Positions 53,292-63,983 of a stretch of DNA of 64,000 nucleotides are shown here, piece by piece. Positions within the stretch are counted from its first letter, which is position 1, and every line of letters begins with the position of its first letter. The stretch comes from Thiohalocapsa sp963698775. GTDB taxonomy: Bacteria > Pseudomonadota > Gammaproteobacteria > Chromatiales > Chromatiaceae. Below the pieces are notes generated by a model. The model was not told the origin of the DNA and made no database searches. It was given only the letters and a program-made list of their open reading frames with translations. The stretch is taken from assembly GCA_963698775.1 (NCBI GenBank), contig CAVOSE010000005.1, positions 1 through 64,000 of the forward strand. Reading direction: 5' to 3'. Made by a program: the position numbers and the translations under genes.

Positions 53292-53861
53292 TCAGGCGTG
53301 GCCGGCTTCGCCGCTCAGCAGATTCATGTCGACGCCGAGCAACTGTGCCGCCGCCAGCCAGCGCTGAGCCGGTGACATCGCGAACATGATATTGCTGTCG
53401 GCCGGACCGTTCAGCCAGGCGTTGGCGCTGAGTTCGGCCTCCAACTGGCCGCCGCTCCAGCCCGCGTAGCCGAGCGCGACCAGGCGCTGCTCAGGGCCGC
53501 GGCCCTCGGCGATGGATTCGAGTACGTCGCGGGAGGTGGTCACCCGAATATCCGGCGTGACGCTCAGCGTGGCATCGAACTCGCTCGGTCCGGTATGGAT
53601 GACGAAGCCGCGATCGGTTTGCACCGGCCCCCCCAAATAGACCTGGGCATCGGCGACACCGGGTGCCAGGGGTTCGATGTCGAGTTGGTCCAGCACTTCA
53701 CCGAGGCGGATCTCCATGGGCCGGTTGATGACAATGCCCATGGCGCCCTGATCCGTGTGTTCGCAGATATAGGTCACCGTTCGCGAAAAATTCGGGTCTT
53801 TCAGACCCGGCATCGCGATCAGGAAATGGTTGGTCAGCGAGGTGGAGAAACTCATGGCCAT
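53292..53861 (-). CDS. yqgE: YqgE/AlgH family protein
   Basis: This 189-residue DUF179 protein starts at ATG 53861, or at an ATG two codons later. The start region MSFSTSLTNHFLIAMPGLKD and FSRTVTYICEHTDQGAMGIV are the family signature. QVYLGGPVQTDRGFVIHT, YAGWSGGQLEAELSANAWLN and the tail QLLGVDMNLLSGEAGHA complete it. The biochemical role is unknown; the family neighbours ruvX in most gammaproteobacteria, as here. An upstream in-frame extension has no coding character and is rejected. Confidence 0.9.
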   Translation of the reverse strand: MAMSFSTSLTNHFLIAMPGLKDPNFSRTVTYICEHTDQGAMGIVINRPMEIRLGEVLDQLDIEPLAPGVADAQVYLGGPVQTDRGFVIHTGPSEFDATLSVTPDIRVTTSRDVLESIAEGRGPEQRLVALGYAGWSGGQLEAELSANAWLNGPADSNIMFAMSPAQRWLAAAQLLGVDMNLLSGEAGHA

Positions 53862-53920
53862 AGTATCCAGACCGTCCCGCCTTGAGGCAAGCGCCGCAGT
53901 GCCGAACGGTCGCCGAACGG

Positions 53921-54967
<1,047 letters not shown>

Positions 54968-54976
54968 CGCACGGCG

Positions 54977-56230
54977 TCAACGCGCGACGGATTCCTCTGC
55001 TGGGGCATGGGTCGTTGTTGGAGTGGTCTCCAGTGTCGCGCTTGGGTCCGATGCCGGCTGGGCCGCTGGCGTCGGACTGGGGGTCACGGCTTGGCTCGGG
55101 TCCTTGATCGGGCTCAGGGCGACATCGGAATCGTTGTCGAGCAGTTCGACGCGCTCGGCCATGGCCGGGGTCATGTGGATGGTGCCGGCATCGTCGATCA
55201 GCAGCACATAGTCAACCCCCATACGTCCGGCGATCTCCTGCCATCGATCGAGCCCCGCGACCATCAGGGCGCTGGCGGCGGCACCGGCAAAGGCAGCGGA
55301 GCCGGCGTGAAAGACGGTGACGGCGTGCACGCCCTCGGCCGGAGAGCCGGTACGCGGGTCGATCACGCTGTGGTAGGTCTTGCCCTCGTAGAGGAAGTTG
55401 TGGCGGTAGTCGCTGCGCGTGACGACACTGGCATCGCCGCTGACGTTGATGGTGCCCAGCACCCGGGTGCCGCTGGCACGACGGATGGGCACCCGCCAGG
55501 CCCGTCCGGCCCGGTCACCGATCGCCCGCACGTCGCCGCCGGCATTGATCATGGCGCTGCGCACGCCCTGGGAGCGCAGGTTGTCGATGGCTAAGTCCAT
55601 GGCGTAGCCGCTGGCGAGGGCCGCGAAATCCAGCTTCACCGCCGGGTTGTCGCTCTGCAGCATGATGCCGTCCAGGTACAGGTCCGCCATGGTTGGTGCG
55701 GCCTTGACCAGGCGCGCGATATCCCTGGATGCCGGTGGTGGGCGGCATTCCGGCTCGTCGGTGTGGAAACCCCATAGCCGCATGAGATGGCCGATGGCCG
55801 GGTTGAACAGGTTGTCACTTTGCTGCGCGAAGACCTGGCTTTGGCGCAGCAGTGGCAATAGGGAAGGTGGCGCGGCGAAGGGTTCGCCGGTCGCCAGTAG
55901 TTCGTTGACGCGCACCATGGGCCCAGGCTTCCACGGGTGCACCGCACGGTCGATGAACAGGAAATCTTGTTCGACCTCCGCCGCGGCGGCCACCGCGTCC
56001 TGCTTCAGCATGCCCACGATGCTCAGATCGACGGCGGACTGGAAGGCGATGAACTGAGTTGTGTAGACCGGCGTTTCAGTGCCGCCGCAACCCGCAACGA
56101 GTGCCGCCAGCAACAGGCTAGCCAGCAGCAGGGGTCGACGTCGATCGGCGGCATGGGCCGCGTTCGGTTGTGTGATATGGGCTTGCGTTCGGCGCCACCG
56201 GGCCGGATGCCGACCAGGATCAGCGTGCAT
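54977..56230 (-). CDS. apbE: FAD:protein FMN transferase ApbE
   Basis: This 417-residue lipoprotein of the ApbE family attaches FMN to Thr in RnfG/NqrC-type proteins. The lipobox is LLLAALVAGCGG, with Cys at about residue 48. Core motifs are VRVNELLATGEPFAAPPSLL, LFNPAIGHLMRLWGF, AMINAGGDVRAIGDRAG, YHSVIDPRTGSPAEGVHAVT and FAGAAASALMVAG, including the metal-binding DxxxAxA-like loop. A Ser/Thr/Pro-rich tail of about 50 residues is an unusual extension. It overlaps gshB by 11 bases and is followed by tonB. Confidence 0.88.
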   Translation of the reverse strand: MHADPGRHPARWRRTQAHITQPNAAHAADRRRPLLLASLLLAALVAGCGGTETPVYTTQFIAFQSAVDLSIVGMLKQDAVAAAAEVEQDFLFIDRAVHPWKPGPMVRVNELLATGEPFAAPPSLLPLLRQSQVFAQQSDNLFNPAIGHLMRLWGFHTDEPECRPPPASRDIARLVKAAPTMADLYLDGIMLQSDNPAVKLDFAALASGYAMDLAIDNLRSQGVRSAMINAGGDVRAIGDRAGRAWRVPIRRASGTRVLGTINVSGDASVVTRSDYRHNFLYEGKTYHSVIDPRTGSPAEGVHAVTVFHAGSAAFAGAAASALMVAGLDRWQEIAGRMGVDYVLLIDDAGTIHMTPAMAERVELLDNDSDVALSPIKDPSQAVTPSPTPAAQPASDPSATLETTPTTTHAPAEESVAR

Positions 56231-57173
56231 CGAGGCGATCGCCGATGGTCTGCATCAGGTCGCCCGCGATGTCGGTGCCGCGGTCACGATCGATCTCCCG
56301 GATACAGGTGGGGCTGGTGATGTTGATCTCGGTAAGCCAGTCGCCGATCACGTCCAGCCCGGCGAACAGTACGCCGCGTTTGCGCAACGTCGGGCCAACC
56401 TGATTGGCGATCCAACGATCGCGTTCCGACAACGGCCGGGTCTCGGCGCGGGCACCAGCAGCTAGGTTGCCGCGCGGGTCGTCGCCGGCGGGAATGCGTG
56501 CCAGCACGTAGGGGACCGGCTCGCCGTTCACGAGCAGTACGCGCTTGTCGCCCTGTTCGATCTCCGGGATGTAGCGCTGGGCCATGCAAAAACGCCGACC
56601 GTGGTCGGTGAGGGTTTCGATAATGACGCCGGTGTTCTGGTCGCCTTGGCGCACGCGAAAGATGGAGCGCCCGCCCATGCCGTCCAGCGGCTTGAGGATA
56701 ACGTCGGCGTGGTCGGCGAGGAATTGCCTGAGCTGGTCAGCGCGCCGGGTGACGGTAAGCGGCGGACAGCATTGCGGGAAGTGGGCCGCGTAGACCTTCT
56801 CGTTGGCATCGCGCAGCATCTGCGGATCGTTCACCACCAGGCAGCCGGCGTCTTGAGCCAACTCCAGCAGGTAGGTGGTGTATACGTACTCCATGTCGAA
56901 GGGGGGGTCCTTGCGCATCAGCACCGCGTCCAGGCTCCTAAGCGGGCGGATCTGCGGTTCCCCTAGGCTGTACCAGTCGCCCACGTCGTCGCGCACCTCA
57001 ACAGCACGCACGTTGGCCCGAATCTCACCGTCCATCAGGAACAGATCGCCGGGTTCCAGGTACGCAAGCGACCATCCCATGCGCTGCGCGGACAGCATCA
57101 TGGCAAAGGTGCTGTCCTTTTTTGTGTTGATGGACCCGATGGGATCCATGACGAAACCGACTTCACGCTTCAT
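56220..57173 (-). CDS. gshB: Glutathione synthetase
   Basis: This 317-residue ATP-grasp enzyme joins gamma-glutamylcysteine and glycine. The start at ATG 57173 (MKREVGFVMDPIGSINTKKD) gives the conserved N-terminus; a longer upstream frame lacks it. Motifs include VLMRKDPPFDMEYVYTTYLL, VNDPQMLRDANEKVYAAHFP, DVILKPLDGMGGRSIFRV, EIEQGDKRVLLVNGEPVPYV and TEINITSPTCIREIDRDRG. The product is a standard thiol in this group. It overlaps apbE and lies about 200 bases from the GGDEF gene. Confidence 0.93.
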   Translation of the reverse strand: MKREVGFVMDPIGSINTKKDSTFAMMLSAQRMGWSLAYLEPGDLFLMDGEIRANVRAVEVRDDVGDWYSLGEPQIRPLRSLDAVLMRKDPPFDMEYVYTTYLLELAQDAGCLVVNDPQMLRDANEKVYAAHFPQCCPPLTVTRRADQLRQFLADHADVILKPLDGMGGRSIFRVRQGDQNTGVIIETLTDHGRRFCMAQRYIPEIEQGDKRVLLVNGEPVPYVLARIPAGDDPRGNLAAGARAETRPLSERDRWIANQVGPTLRKRGVLFAGLDVIGDWLTEINITSPTCIREIDRDRGTDIAGDLMQTIGDRLDAR

Positions 57174-57374
57174 CCCGGCAGTGTAACCCAGCCGTTGAAG
57201 GCTGTCAGCGAGATGGCGGATGACCATGTCAACAAAACCGGCTCGCGCCGAGGCTCGCGAACATAGACGCTCGAAAAGCGAGCGTTGAAGCAGCGACCTG
57301 CGCGGCAGTTTCAGCGACAAACGCTTGCTGAGCCGTCCCGACCTCAGTCCAGCGTTCGATCGCCTTTGCCTGCT

Positions 57375-59098
57375 CTAATGAATCTGTCTGGGCGCCGCTG
57401 TTCGGGCGATCCGCGAGGCGTCGTCTTGCCACAACGCCACCCATGCAGCTACCTCGTCGCCGGGCATTGGGGCAGCCAGCTTGAAGCCCTGGCCGTACTC
57501 GCAACCCATCGACGACAGCGTATGCAGTTGCTGGTCGGTCTCAATACCCTCTGCAACCACCATGCAACCCAGCTCGTTCCCCAGGGCAACGATACCGCGC
57601 GCGAGGTTCTGCGCCTTGACCAGATTGGCGATGCCGTCGATCACCGAGGCGTCGATCTTGATCATCGCCGGCTCGAACACCTTGTAGCGACCGCCACCAT
57701 CGCGTTTGGCGACATACAGCGCGGTATCCGCATCCCGCACTACCTGATCGACATCCAAATGCGCCGGGCTGATGGCGACGACCCCAACGCTGGCACGCAC
57801 CGGCACGAGCTGTCCGTCTACCAGCAGCGGCTCCTTGAAGCGCTCCACCAAGGCCGATGCGGAGCCGATGGTGACGGACCAATGCGCATCGTGCTCCATC
57901 AGCATCAGGAATTCGTCGCCGCCAAAACGGCCGATGGCACGGCTGTTCAGGTCCAAGCCGACCAGGGTGCGAGCAACCTCTGCCAAGACGCGATCGCCCA
58001 TCGCGTGCCCGAGACTGTCGTTGATCAGCTTGAAACCGTCTAGGTCCAAGAACAGCAGGCCGAAACGACGCCTCGGTTCGGCGCGGACCAGATTTAGCGC
58101 GGTCTGAATCTCCTCGCGCAGGTAGGCCCGATTGAAGGTGCCGGTGAGCGGATCGTGGACGGCGTCGTGCCGCAGTTGTTTGAGCATGGCGCTGCGTTCA
58201 TTGCTGAAGCGCACGGTCAAGGCGATGAGCCAGCAGGTGGACTCGATCAGGTTACCGACCGGAAAGGCGAAGCCGAGCAGGCCGTTCATGCCGCCGCCCT
58301 GCGCGGCGACACCGACCGAGCGGATTCCCGCACCGAGCATCATGGCCGCGATGCCCAACGCAAACCAACGCGTGGCCGATTCGCCGTCGCGCAAGCGTTG
58401 GATAAGCAGGGCCAGCACCAGCACGACCAAGAGAATCGTCAGGATGCCGCCGATTCGGTAGGCGACCGGTAGCCATAGCGCAACCAGGGGTCCGGCCGCC
58501 GCCAACGTCAGGACCAGCAGCAACAAGCGCCGCGACCATCCGGTGGGCTGCACGAAGGCGGTGACGATGGTGCCGATACCGGTCACGAGCAACGCGATGC
58601 CCAATGCCTGCATCAGGTTGGCATGCTCTGGACCTGGCCAGAAGGGCACCCAAGCGGGGCCAAGCCCAAAGCTCTGGAGCTGATAGACCTGGAAGGTCGC
58701 AACGTAAAAGACATAGGCCCAGGCCAGCCGGTTGCCCTGCCACAGGGCAAGACCAAGCCCCACCAGCAAGAGCATCGACAGCAGTCCGGTGTAGACGCCG
58801 AGCAGCACCCAGAGCAATCCGCCGGTGCCTGCAGGGCGCGTTGTCGATAGGTCTCGAGCCACTGCTCGGGCGAGTTGGCGCCCTTGCTGTCAGCGATGTC
58901 GGGGCTAGCCAGGTTGCGCCGCGTTGGGACCGGCTGTTCTGGGGTGGCGTCCGCGGTGTTGGCGTCAGCGGGCGACTGTTGCACCTCGGACGCATCGGAT
59001 ATCCGGGGGGTCGCCGCGCAAATACTGACGACGAAACACAACAGGCAGCCCACAGTACGCAAGACGCGGTGGTGGAACCTAGAGCGGGATTGATACAT
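57375..59098 (-). pseudogene. 7TM GGDEF protein with truncated EAL and a frameshift
   Basis: A first frame from 59098 holds a signal peptide (GCLLCFVVSICAATPR) and ends SPEQWLETYRQRAL near 58830. A second frame takes over at GTGGLLWVLLGVYTGLLSML with seven hydrophobic helices (7TMR-DISM-like). A GGDEF domain (HDPLTGTFNRAYLREEIQTA, FLDLDGFKLINDSLGHAMGD, RFGGDEFLML) follows, then only the last third of EAL (IDASVIDGIANLVKAQNLAR, VAEGIETDQQLHTLSSMGCE, YGQGFKLAAPMPGDEVAAW). The GGDEF site is intact but the EAL catalytic part is absent. A one-base shift splits the gene, so activity depends on whether this is a true mutation. Confidence 0.78.
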
Positions 59099-59341
59099 CG
59101 CGATCGGCGTGCGTCATTCTTGTTGCTTATCCGTTCGCGCGTCGGCCGAGCCAAAACTAAGCTGGGCTGTCGCTGAGGGTGAAACAGCCGCCTCGTTCCG
59201 CGGGTTGGCAACGCACTGCGATTGTTGGCACGGTGCCCGAATCCACCTGAGGACAGCGCAAAGCGATTCACGCGTGGATTTTGTGGGGGAAGTGTATACC
59301 CGGGAGCCACTGGAGCGCCCTGGCGGATGCACCAAGAATGC

Positions 59342-59454
59342 AAAAAGAAGCCCCGGCGCTGGGGGAGAACGCCGGGGCAACCATCTCCCGGTTCGGAGAC
59401 CGGGTAGAGAGCCCGGCGGGAGGGGGAGCCCGCCGAACCCGCGCCTGTCGGCGC
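59342..59454 (-). terminator. Cluster of four hairpins ending in a likely intrinsic terminator
   Basis: In transcription order on the minus strand: GCGCC/GGCGC (59454-59441), CGGCGGG/CCCGCCG (59435-59414), CCCGGT/ACCGGG (59404-59387), and GCCCCGGCG/CGCCGGGGC (59378-59350). The last is followed by TTCTTTTTG. It should end transcription from the HlyD-like gene. The multi-stem build is unusual for a simple terminator and could be a structured leader or small RNA. Confidence 0.65.
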
Positions 59455-59567
59455 TTGTAACTTAAGAGTATAGAAGAGGATTTGAGTTCCGCAGAAAAAA
59501 AGTGCGGTATCGGGCACAGCAGTCGATTCGGCGTCTCCGAGCGCTGGATGCAGCGCTCGAGGCATGC

Positions 59568-60362
59568 TTAGGGTAAGGTCACCTGCACGAACTCCGATGG
59601 GCGCAGGATTTCATCCGGCTGGCTGTCGAAGACCAGGTCGAGTTCGTAGACGGCGCCTTCCGGGTCGATACGTACCGCCTCGACGCCGAGGCTGTAGATT
59701 TGTGCGTTGCGGTCGCGACCGCGGACCTTGACCGTGGCGGGCTGGCCAGGACTGTAGCGGCGCAGTACGTCAGACGTGACCAGCACACGCGCGAGCATGC
59801 GATCCGTTGGAGCCACGGCCACCAAGGGTGCCTGTTGCAGGGTCTTGTAGATCACCGCACCGTCGTAGGCGTTGCGCGCGACGACGATGCCGTCGAACGG
59901 TGCGCGCAGCTCGGTGTATTCCAGCATCACATCAGCGGCGGCCTGCGTGGCCTTGGCGGATTCCTGTTCCGCCACGGCGGCGGCATAGTTGAGTTCAGCG
60001 TCCTTCAGCTCTTCGATGGCGATTAGGCCGCGGTCGAAGAGTTCGTTGGTGCGGTCCAGTTCGCGCTGGGCATCTTCGACCGCGATCACACCGCGGGCGG
60101 TGCGTGCTTTGGCCTCCAGCGTGTCGGCCTTGGCCTGGCGTTGATCCATCTTCAGCAACAGCTCGCCTTGCTTGACGTGTTGCCCGGGCGTCACCAGCAC
60201 CTGTTCGACGATGCCGTTCTCCATGGCCCGCATCTCGACTTTGTGCAGCCATTCCAGCCGGCCACTCATCTGCGTGGCGGCCTGGGTGCCGGTCGCGAAC
60301 AGCAGCAGCGCGATGATAGCGACAACGCGTTGGGGAGGATGGAGCGGGTGGTTAGATTTCAT
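59568..60362 (-). CDS. HlyD/RND-type periplasmic adaptor
   Basis: This 264-residue exported protein has a signal peptide (VVAIIALLLFATGTQAA), a barrel-sandwich lipoyl-like hybrid (AMENGIVEQVLVTPGQHVKQ, then YTELRAPFDGIVVARNAYDG) and a helical hairpin between the two halves (AKADTLEAKARTARGVIAVE to ELDRTNELFDRGLIAIEELK). A beta-barrel domain closes it (LVAVAPTDRMLARVLVTSDV). It resembles membrane-fusion proteins of efflux systems but is shorter than most and has no membrane permease next to it. The TolC-like gene upstream is a plausible partner. Confidence 0.82.
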   Translation of the reverse strand: MKSNHPLHPPQRVVAIIALLLFATGTQAATQMSGRLEWLHKVEMRAMENGIVEQVLVTPGQHVKQGELLLKMDQRQAKADTLEAKARTARGVIAVEDAQRELDRTNELFDRGLIAIEELKDAELNYAAAVAEQESAKATQAAADVMLEYTELRAPFDGIVVARNAYDGAVIYKTLQQAPLVAVAPTDRMLARVLVTSDVLRRYSPGQPATVKVRGRDRNAQIYSLGVEAVRIDPEGAVYELDLVFDSQPDEILRPSEFVQVTLP

Positions 60363-60503
60363 GGGTGACGTGTTTTGTGTGTGTTGTCGCGGAAACGGGG
60401 GGCCGCGGATGCTGGGGCTCGTGCCTCACCCAGGCCAATGGTGACTTGGATCATGATCGCGTTAGGCACACATGGCCTCACTTGCTCGGTTGCAGAGCGA
60501 ATG

Positions 60504-60702
60504 TTAGCGAGGCTTCGCCTCAGACCGACGAGTCGTGACCATCGGTATCGGTATCGGTATCGGTATCGGTATCGGTATCGAAATCGTAGCGCGTGGCGAG
60601 TGACGCGATCCCGATCCCGATCCCGATCCCGAGGAGCCGCGCCAGGCCGATACCACATCGAAACTTGACTCATCCGCAAACATTTGACGCCGTTACGCAA
60701 TC
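60504..60702 (-). repeat. Hexamer-core dispersed element, copy D (inverted)
   Basis: Read on the minus strand it has the same ends as copies A-C, with GATTGC...GGCG(T/A)CAAATGTTTGC first and CTGAGGC...CCTCGCTAA last. The cores are (GATCGG)n and six CGATAC units at 60541-60576, of opposite sense. It lies 11 bases downstream of the TolC-like gene's stop and between it and the HlyD-like gene, in the opposite orientation to the other three copies. Confidence 0.86.
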
Positions 60703-60713
60703 CAGTGATCGGT

Positions 60714-61790
60714 CTATCGGACCGGCCGCCCTTGCAGTGCCTCCAATTCGGCCAAGGCCAGCGCGGCGCATAGCGCCACCTGTTCCTGGTCGCGTCGCGC
60801 CTTGGTCTGCTGGCTCATGGAAAACCCTAGATCGGCCTTGGCCTCCAGCTCATAGAGGGTTCGGCTCTCGTCCAACTTGAGATCTCGCCAGTTGGACTCG
60901 GCGCGGGTCTGCTCGGCGATCACCTCCAGCAGGCTCAGCCTTGCCAGTAGCTCCACCGCCTGCTGCCGCAACTCCATCTCGATTAGCACCTGTTCGGCGT
61001 CGGTGCGTTCGGCCAGTAACTGCGTAATCCGAGGGTTCTTGTTCATGGCCTCGGCAATCACGTTGTCGAGTTCCGGTAGCGGAGCCTTTTGTCCGTCCAA
61101 GTCGGGTGTGATCAGGTCACGCGGCAGGTCTTCGGGGTGCGCCAGGGCTTGAGCCAGCAGCGAGCGGGTGATCAGCTGAGCCGACTCGCTGGCTGCTCTC
61201 TGGCGGCGGATCAATTGAAAGGCCGCCTCCAGTTCCGCGACCTTGAGGGGAGAGAACTGGCCCAACTCAGCGCGCGCGGCGGCGCGGTCGAACTGGATGT
61301 AGGCGACGGCCATGGCCTCGTTGTCGCGGCTGAAGCTGAGGTCGGCCAGCAAGACGTCGAAGAAGCGCTGCATGATCTCCAGGCGTTGCTGGTCCTTTGG
61401 CGTCAGCAACGGCGACCACGCGACATCGCGGGTTTGATCGCCCCCCCGCGTGCCGCCAAATGTGAACGCGTGGCAGGCCAAGAAGAGCGGTTGGCGCCGG
61501 GGGAACAGCATTGCCCCGTCGCTGATCCGGGTGCGCGGGTGCGACTCGGCAAAGCTGAGCGCCCGCTGCAGCGCCAGCGGCTTCGATGGGTCGATGCCTT
61601 GTTCGGTTTCGCTGTCTGCGATGGCGCTCGACGTGGCGGCCGCGCCGAATAGCCAGAACAGGAGCAGCAGGTGCGCAAGGCGTCGCCGGGATCGACGCGG
61701 TGGCGGATCGCGGCGCGCATCGGCGCCGACACTGCTCGTGAGGACGGCCCGCTGTTCGCGGCCTTGGTGCGTGTCGATTTCTCTGTTCAT
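60714..61790 (-). CDS. TolC-like outer-membrane efflux protein
   Basis: With start at ATG 61790 (MNREIDTHQ), this 358-residue exported protein has a signal segment (LAHLLLLFWLFGAAATSSAI) and two long helical regions rich in Ala, Leu, Glu and Arg. These include DPSKPLALQRALSFAESHPR, SPLKVAELEAAFQLIRRQRA and AMNKNPRITQLLAERTDAEQ. Such proteins form outer-membrane channels in tripartite efflux. It is shorter than typical TolC and shows few beta strands, so it may be a periplasmic relative. An upstream frame extends it but overlaps the histidine kinase and is rejected. It follows the two-component operon by 50 bases. Confidence 0.68.
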   Translation of the reverse strand: MNREIDTHQGREQRAVLTSSVGADARRDPPPRRSRRRLAHLLLLFWLFGAAATSSAIADSETEQGIDPSKPLALQRALSFAESHPRTRISDGAMLFPRRQPLFLACHAFTFGGTRGGDQTRDVAWSPLLTPKDQQRLEIMQRFFDVLLADLSFSRDNEAMAVAYIQFDRAAARAELGQFSPLKVAELEAAFQLIRRQRAASESAQLITRSLLAQALAHPEDLPRDLITPDLDGQKAPLPELDNVIAEAMNKNPRITQLLAERTDAEQVLIEMELRQQAVELLARLSLLEVIAEQTRAESNWRDLKLDESRTLYELEAKADLGFSMSQQTKARRDQEQVALCAALALAELEALQGRPVR

Positions 61791-61839
61791 GGCGATGCGT
61801 GCGGCTCTGGTGGGCGTGCCATTAGGTACGGCGAGCGCA

Positions 61840-63267
61840 TCAAAGCATTGGCTCGCTGGCGATGCAAGCGTCTCGCGCGGGGGGGGCGATTGAGGGCGAG
61901 GTCGCGGTGGGCAGGCGCACGCGCACCTCGAGGCCGCCCGCGTCGGCGCCGCGGAATTGGAGTTCGCCGCCATACGCATCGACCACATCGCGGGCGATCG
62001 CGAGTCCGAGTCCGCTGCCCTCTTTGCGCTGGTCCAGACGCAGCCCCCGCTCGCCAAGGCGATGGAGTTGGTCGGGCGCGACACCGGGTCCGTCGTCGGC
62101 GATGCAGATCAATAGGTCGTTGCCTGGCCGCACGCCGATGTCGACCCGTTGTCGCGCCCATTTTGCAGCGTTTTCTAGCAGGTTGCCGAGTAGCTCCAGC
62201 AGGTCGTCGGGCATTAGTGCGACCGCGGCGGTCGCGGGTGCGTCCAGCTGCCAGTGCACGCGTTCACCGTCGGGCGTGCGTACCAGTGTGTTGATTAGGC
62301 GTTGCAGCGCAGCAACGACGTCGGCATGGGCCTGACTGGTATCGGCGCCGGAGCGCACGCGCGCCCGGATCAGTTCTCGATCCACCCGCCGACGCATGCC
62401 CAGGGCCAATTGTTCCAGGTCCGCGGCCAGCGTTGGGTTGCCCTGCGCGCGGAGCCGCTCGGCATCGGCGGCGAGCGCGCTGAGCGGGGTCTTGAGACCG
62501 TGAGCCAGGTCCGCGGTCCAGGCACGGGCGCGCTCGACCGCTTGTTCGCGAGCGGCGAGGAGGGCGTTTACCTCTGTCACCAGCGGCATGACCTCGTCGG
62601 GAAAACCGTCCGCGAGCCGTCGCTGCTGACCGGAACGCACCGCGTTGACGCCGACGCGTAACGACTCCAATGGCGCCAAACCGGCGCGGATCTGTATCCA
62701 GGTCGCGAGTCCGAGCATGAGCGCGATGATGCTGACATAGGGCAGCAGGTCGGCGGCGAAGGCGTCGCGGGCGCGGGTCAATTCGTCGCGATCCATGGCC
62801 ACCGTCAGTCGCAGCGCGCGTGGGGAGTCGCCGCCGTCGAGCAGAATGCTGCGCTCGCGCACCAGCAGCGTCTGGCCTCCTGGCCCTGCCAGCGTATGGG
62901 CGTGCACCGCGCCGGCGACGAGCCGATCGGTTGGCAGCTCAAGCGGCGTGTCCCATAAGGAGCGGGAGCGTAACAGGCCGATCCCCGCCGCGCCGGCCGA
63001 GGCGTCGTCCACTTGCCAGTAGAGCCCGCTCAGCGGTGTGTGAAAGCGCGGGTCGGGCGGTTCTGGTTGCAGCGTCGGTTGGCCATCCGAGTCAATCTGC
63101 ACCGTGGCGGCGAGCTGGTTGAGCTGACTCACGAGCTCCGTGCCGATTCGCCGCTCGACGTGGCGCTCGAACAGGGCCACCAGCGCGATCGCCGCGATCA
63201 GCAGCGCCAGGGCGATGGACAGCGCCGCGGCGACGGCGAGCCTTGCGCGCAGCGAGCGGCGGGTCAC
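61840..63267 (-). CDS. Sensor histidine kinase (OmpR-partner type)
   Basis: This 475-residue membrane kinase starts at GTG 63267, overlapping the response regulator stop. It has two membrane segments (about residues 9-30 and 170-190) around a periplasmic sensor region and a HAMP-like stretch. The HisKA box is WTADLAHGLKTPLSALAADA. The ATPase has LLENAAKWA, CIADDGPGVAPDQLHRL and GSGLGLAIARDVVDAYGGEL. It resembles QseC/PhoQ-like kinases. A TolC-like gene follows directly and may be part of its regulon. Confidence 0.87.
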   Translation of the reverse strand: MTRRSLRARLAVAAALSIALALLIAAIALVALFERHVERRIGTELVSQLNQLAATVQIDSDGQPTLQPEPPDPRFHTPLSGLYWQVDDASAGAAGIGLLRSRSLWDTPLELPTDRLVAGAVHAHTLAGPGGQTLLVRERSILLDGGDSPRALRLTVAMDRDELTRARDAFAADLLPYVSIIALMLGLATWIQIRAGLAPLESLRVGVNAVRSGQQRRLADGFPDEVMPLVTEVNALLAAREQAVERARAWTADLAHGLKTPLSALAADAERLRAQGNPTLAADLEQLALGMRRRVDRELIRARVRSGADTSQAHADVVAALQRLINTLVRTPDGERVHWQLDAPATAAVALMPDDLLELLGNLLENAAKWARQRVDIGVRPGNDLLICIADDGPGVAPDQLHRLGERGLRLDQRKEGSGLGLAIARDVVDAYGGELQFRGADAGGLEVRVRLPTATSPSIAPPARDACIASEPML

Positions 63268-63983
63268 TTGGCCTTGGGCTCCGTTGGTGCTTGGTTCGCG
63301 CCCGTCTCCGGAGACTGCTCCGCCAGATTTGGCTCGATCAGATAGCCGAAGCCTCGCCGGGTTTGGATCAGCTGCGAGCCGAGTTTGCGGCGCACCCTGC
63401 CCACCAGCACCTCGACGGCGTTGGACTCGCGCTCGAAGTCCTGTGCGTAGAGCTGCTCGGTCAGCTCCAGCTGGGGTACGACGCGTCCCGCATGCTGCAT
63501 CAAGTAGGCGACCAGGCGGTACTCCTGGGGCGACAGGTGAACGGGCAGGCCGTCGCGGCTAAGCTGCATGCGGCGGGTGTCCAGTTGCAGATCACCGATG
63601 CGCAGTACCGGCGATGCCTGGCCGGCCGCGCGGCGGACCAGTGCCCGCAGTCGCGCCAGTAGTTCCTCCATACGAAAGGGTTTGGGCAGATAGTCGTCGG
63701 CGCCGGCATCGATCCCCTCGACGCGCTCGTGCCAGTCGCCACGGGCCGTCAGGATCAAGACCGGAAACCGCTGTCCGGCATCGCGCCAGCGCCGCAGCAC
63801 CGACAGCCCGTCCATGCCCGGCAGACCCAGGTCCAGGATCACCGCGGCCCAGCTTTCGGTGTCGCCGCGGAACCAGGCGTCCTCGCCGTCACCGACGTGC
63901 TCGACGACGAAGCCCGCAGAGTCGAGTGCGGAGACCACGCCCGCGGCGACGCGCTCGTCGTCTTCCACCAACAGAATGCGCAT
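63264..63983 (-). CDS. OmpR/PhoP-type response regulator
   Basis: This 239-residue protein starts at ATG 63983 near the window edge, with an alternative in-frame TTG just upstream. Its receiver domain (RILLVEDDERVAAGVVSALD, Asp in VILDLGLPGMDG, Lys in DYLPKPFRMEELLARLRALV) is followed by a winged-helix DNA-binding domain at about residues 125-220 (LSPQEYRLVAYLMQHAGRVV, NAVEVLVGRVRRKLGSQLIQ, TRRGFGYLIEPN). It forms a pair with the kinase gene that overlaps its stop (GTGA). The C-terminal 20 residues are an extra polar tail. Confidence 0.88.
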   Translation of the reverse strand: MRILLVEDDERVAAGVVSALDSAGFVVEHVGDGEDAWFRGDTESWAAVILDLGLPGMDGLSVLRRWRDAGQRFPVLILTARGDWHERVEGIDAGADDYLPKPFRMEELLARLRALVRRAAGQASPVLRIGDLQLDTRRMQLSRDGLPVHLSPQEYRLVAYLMQHAGRVVPQLELTEQLYAQDFERESNAVEVLVGRVRRKLGSQLIQTRRGFGYLIEPNLAEQSPETGANQAPTEPKAK

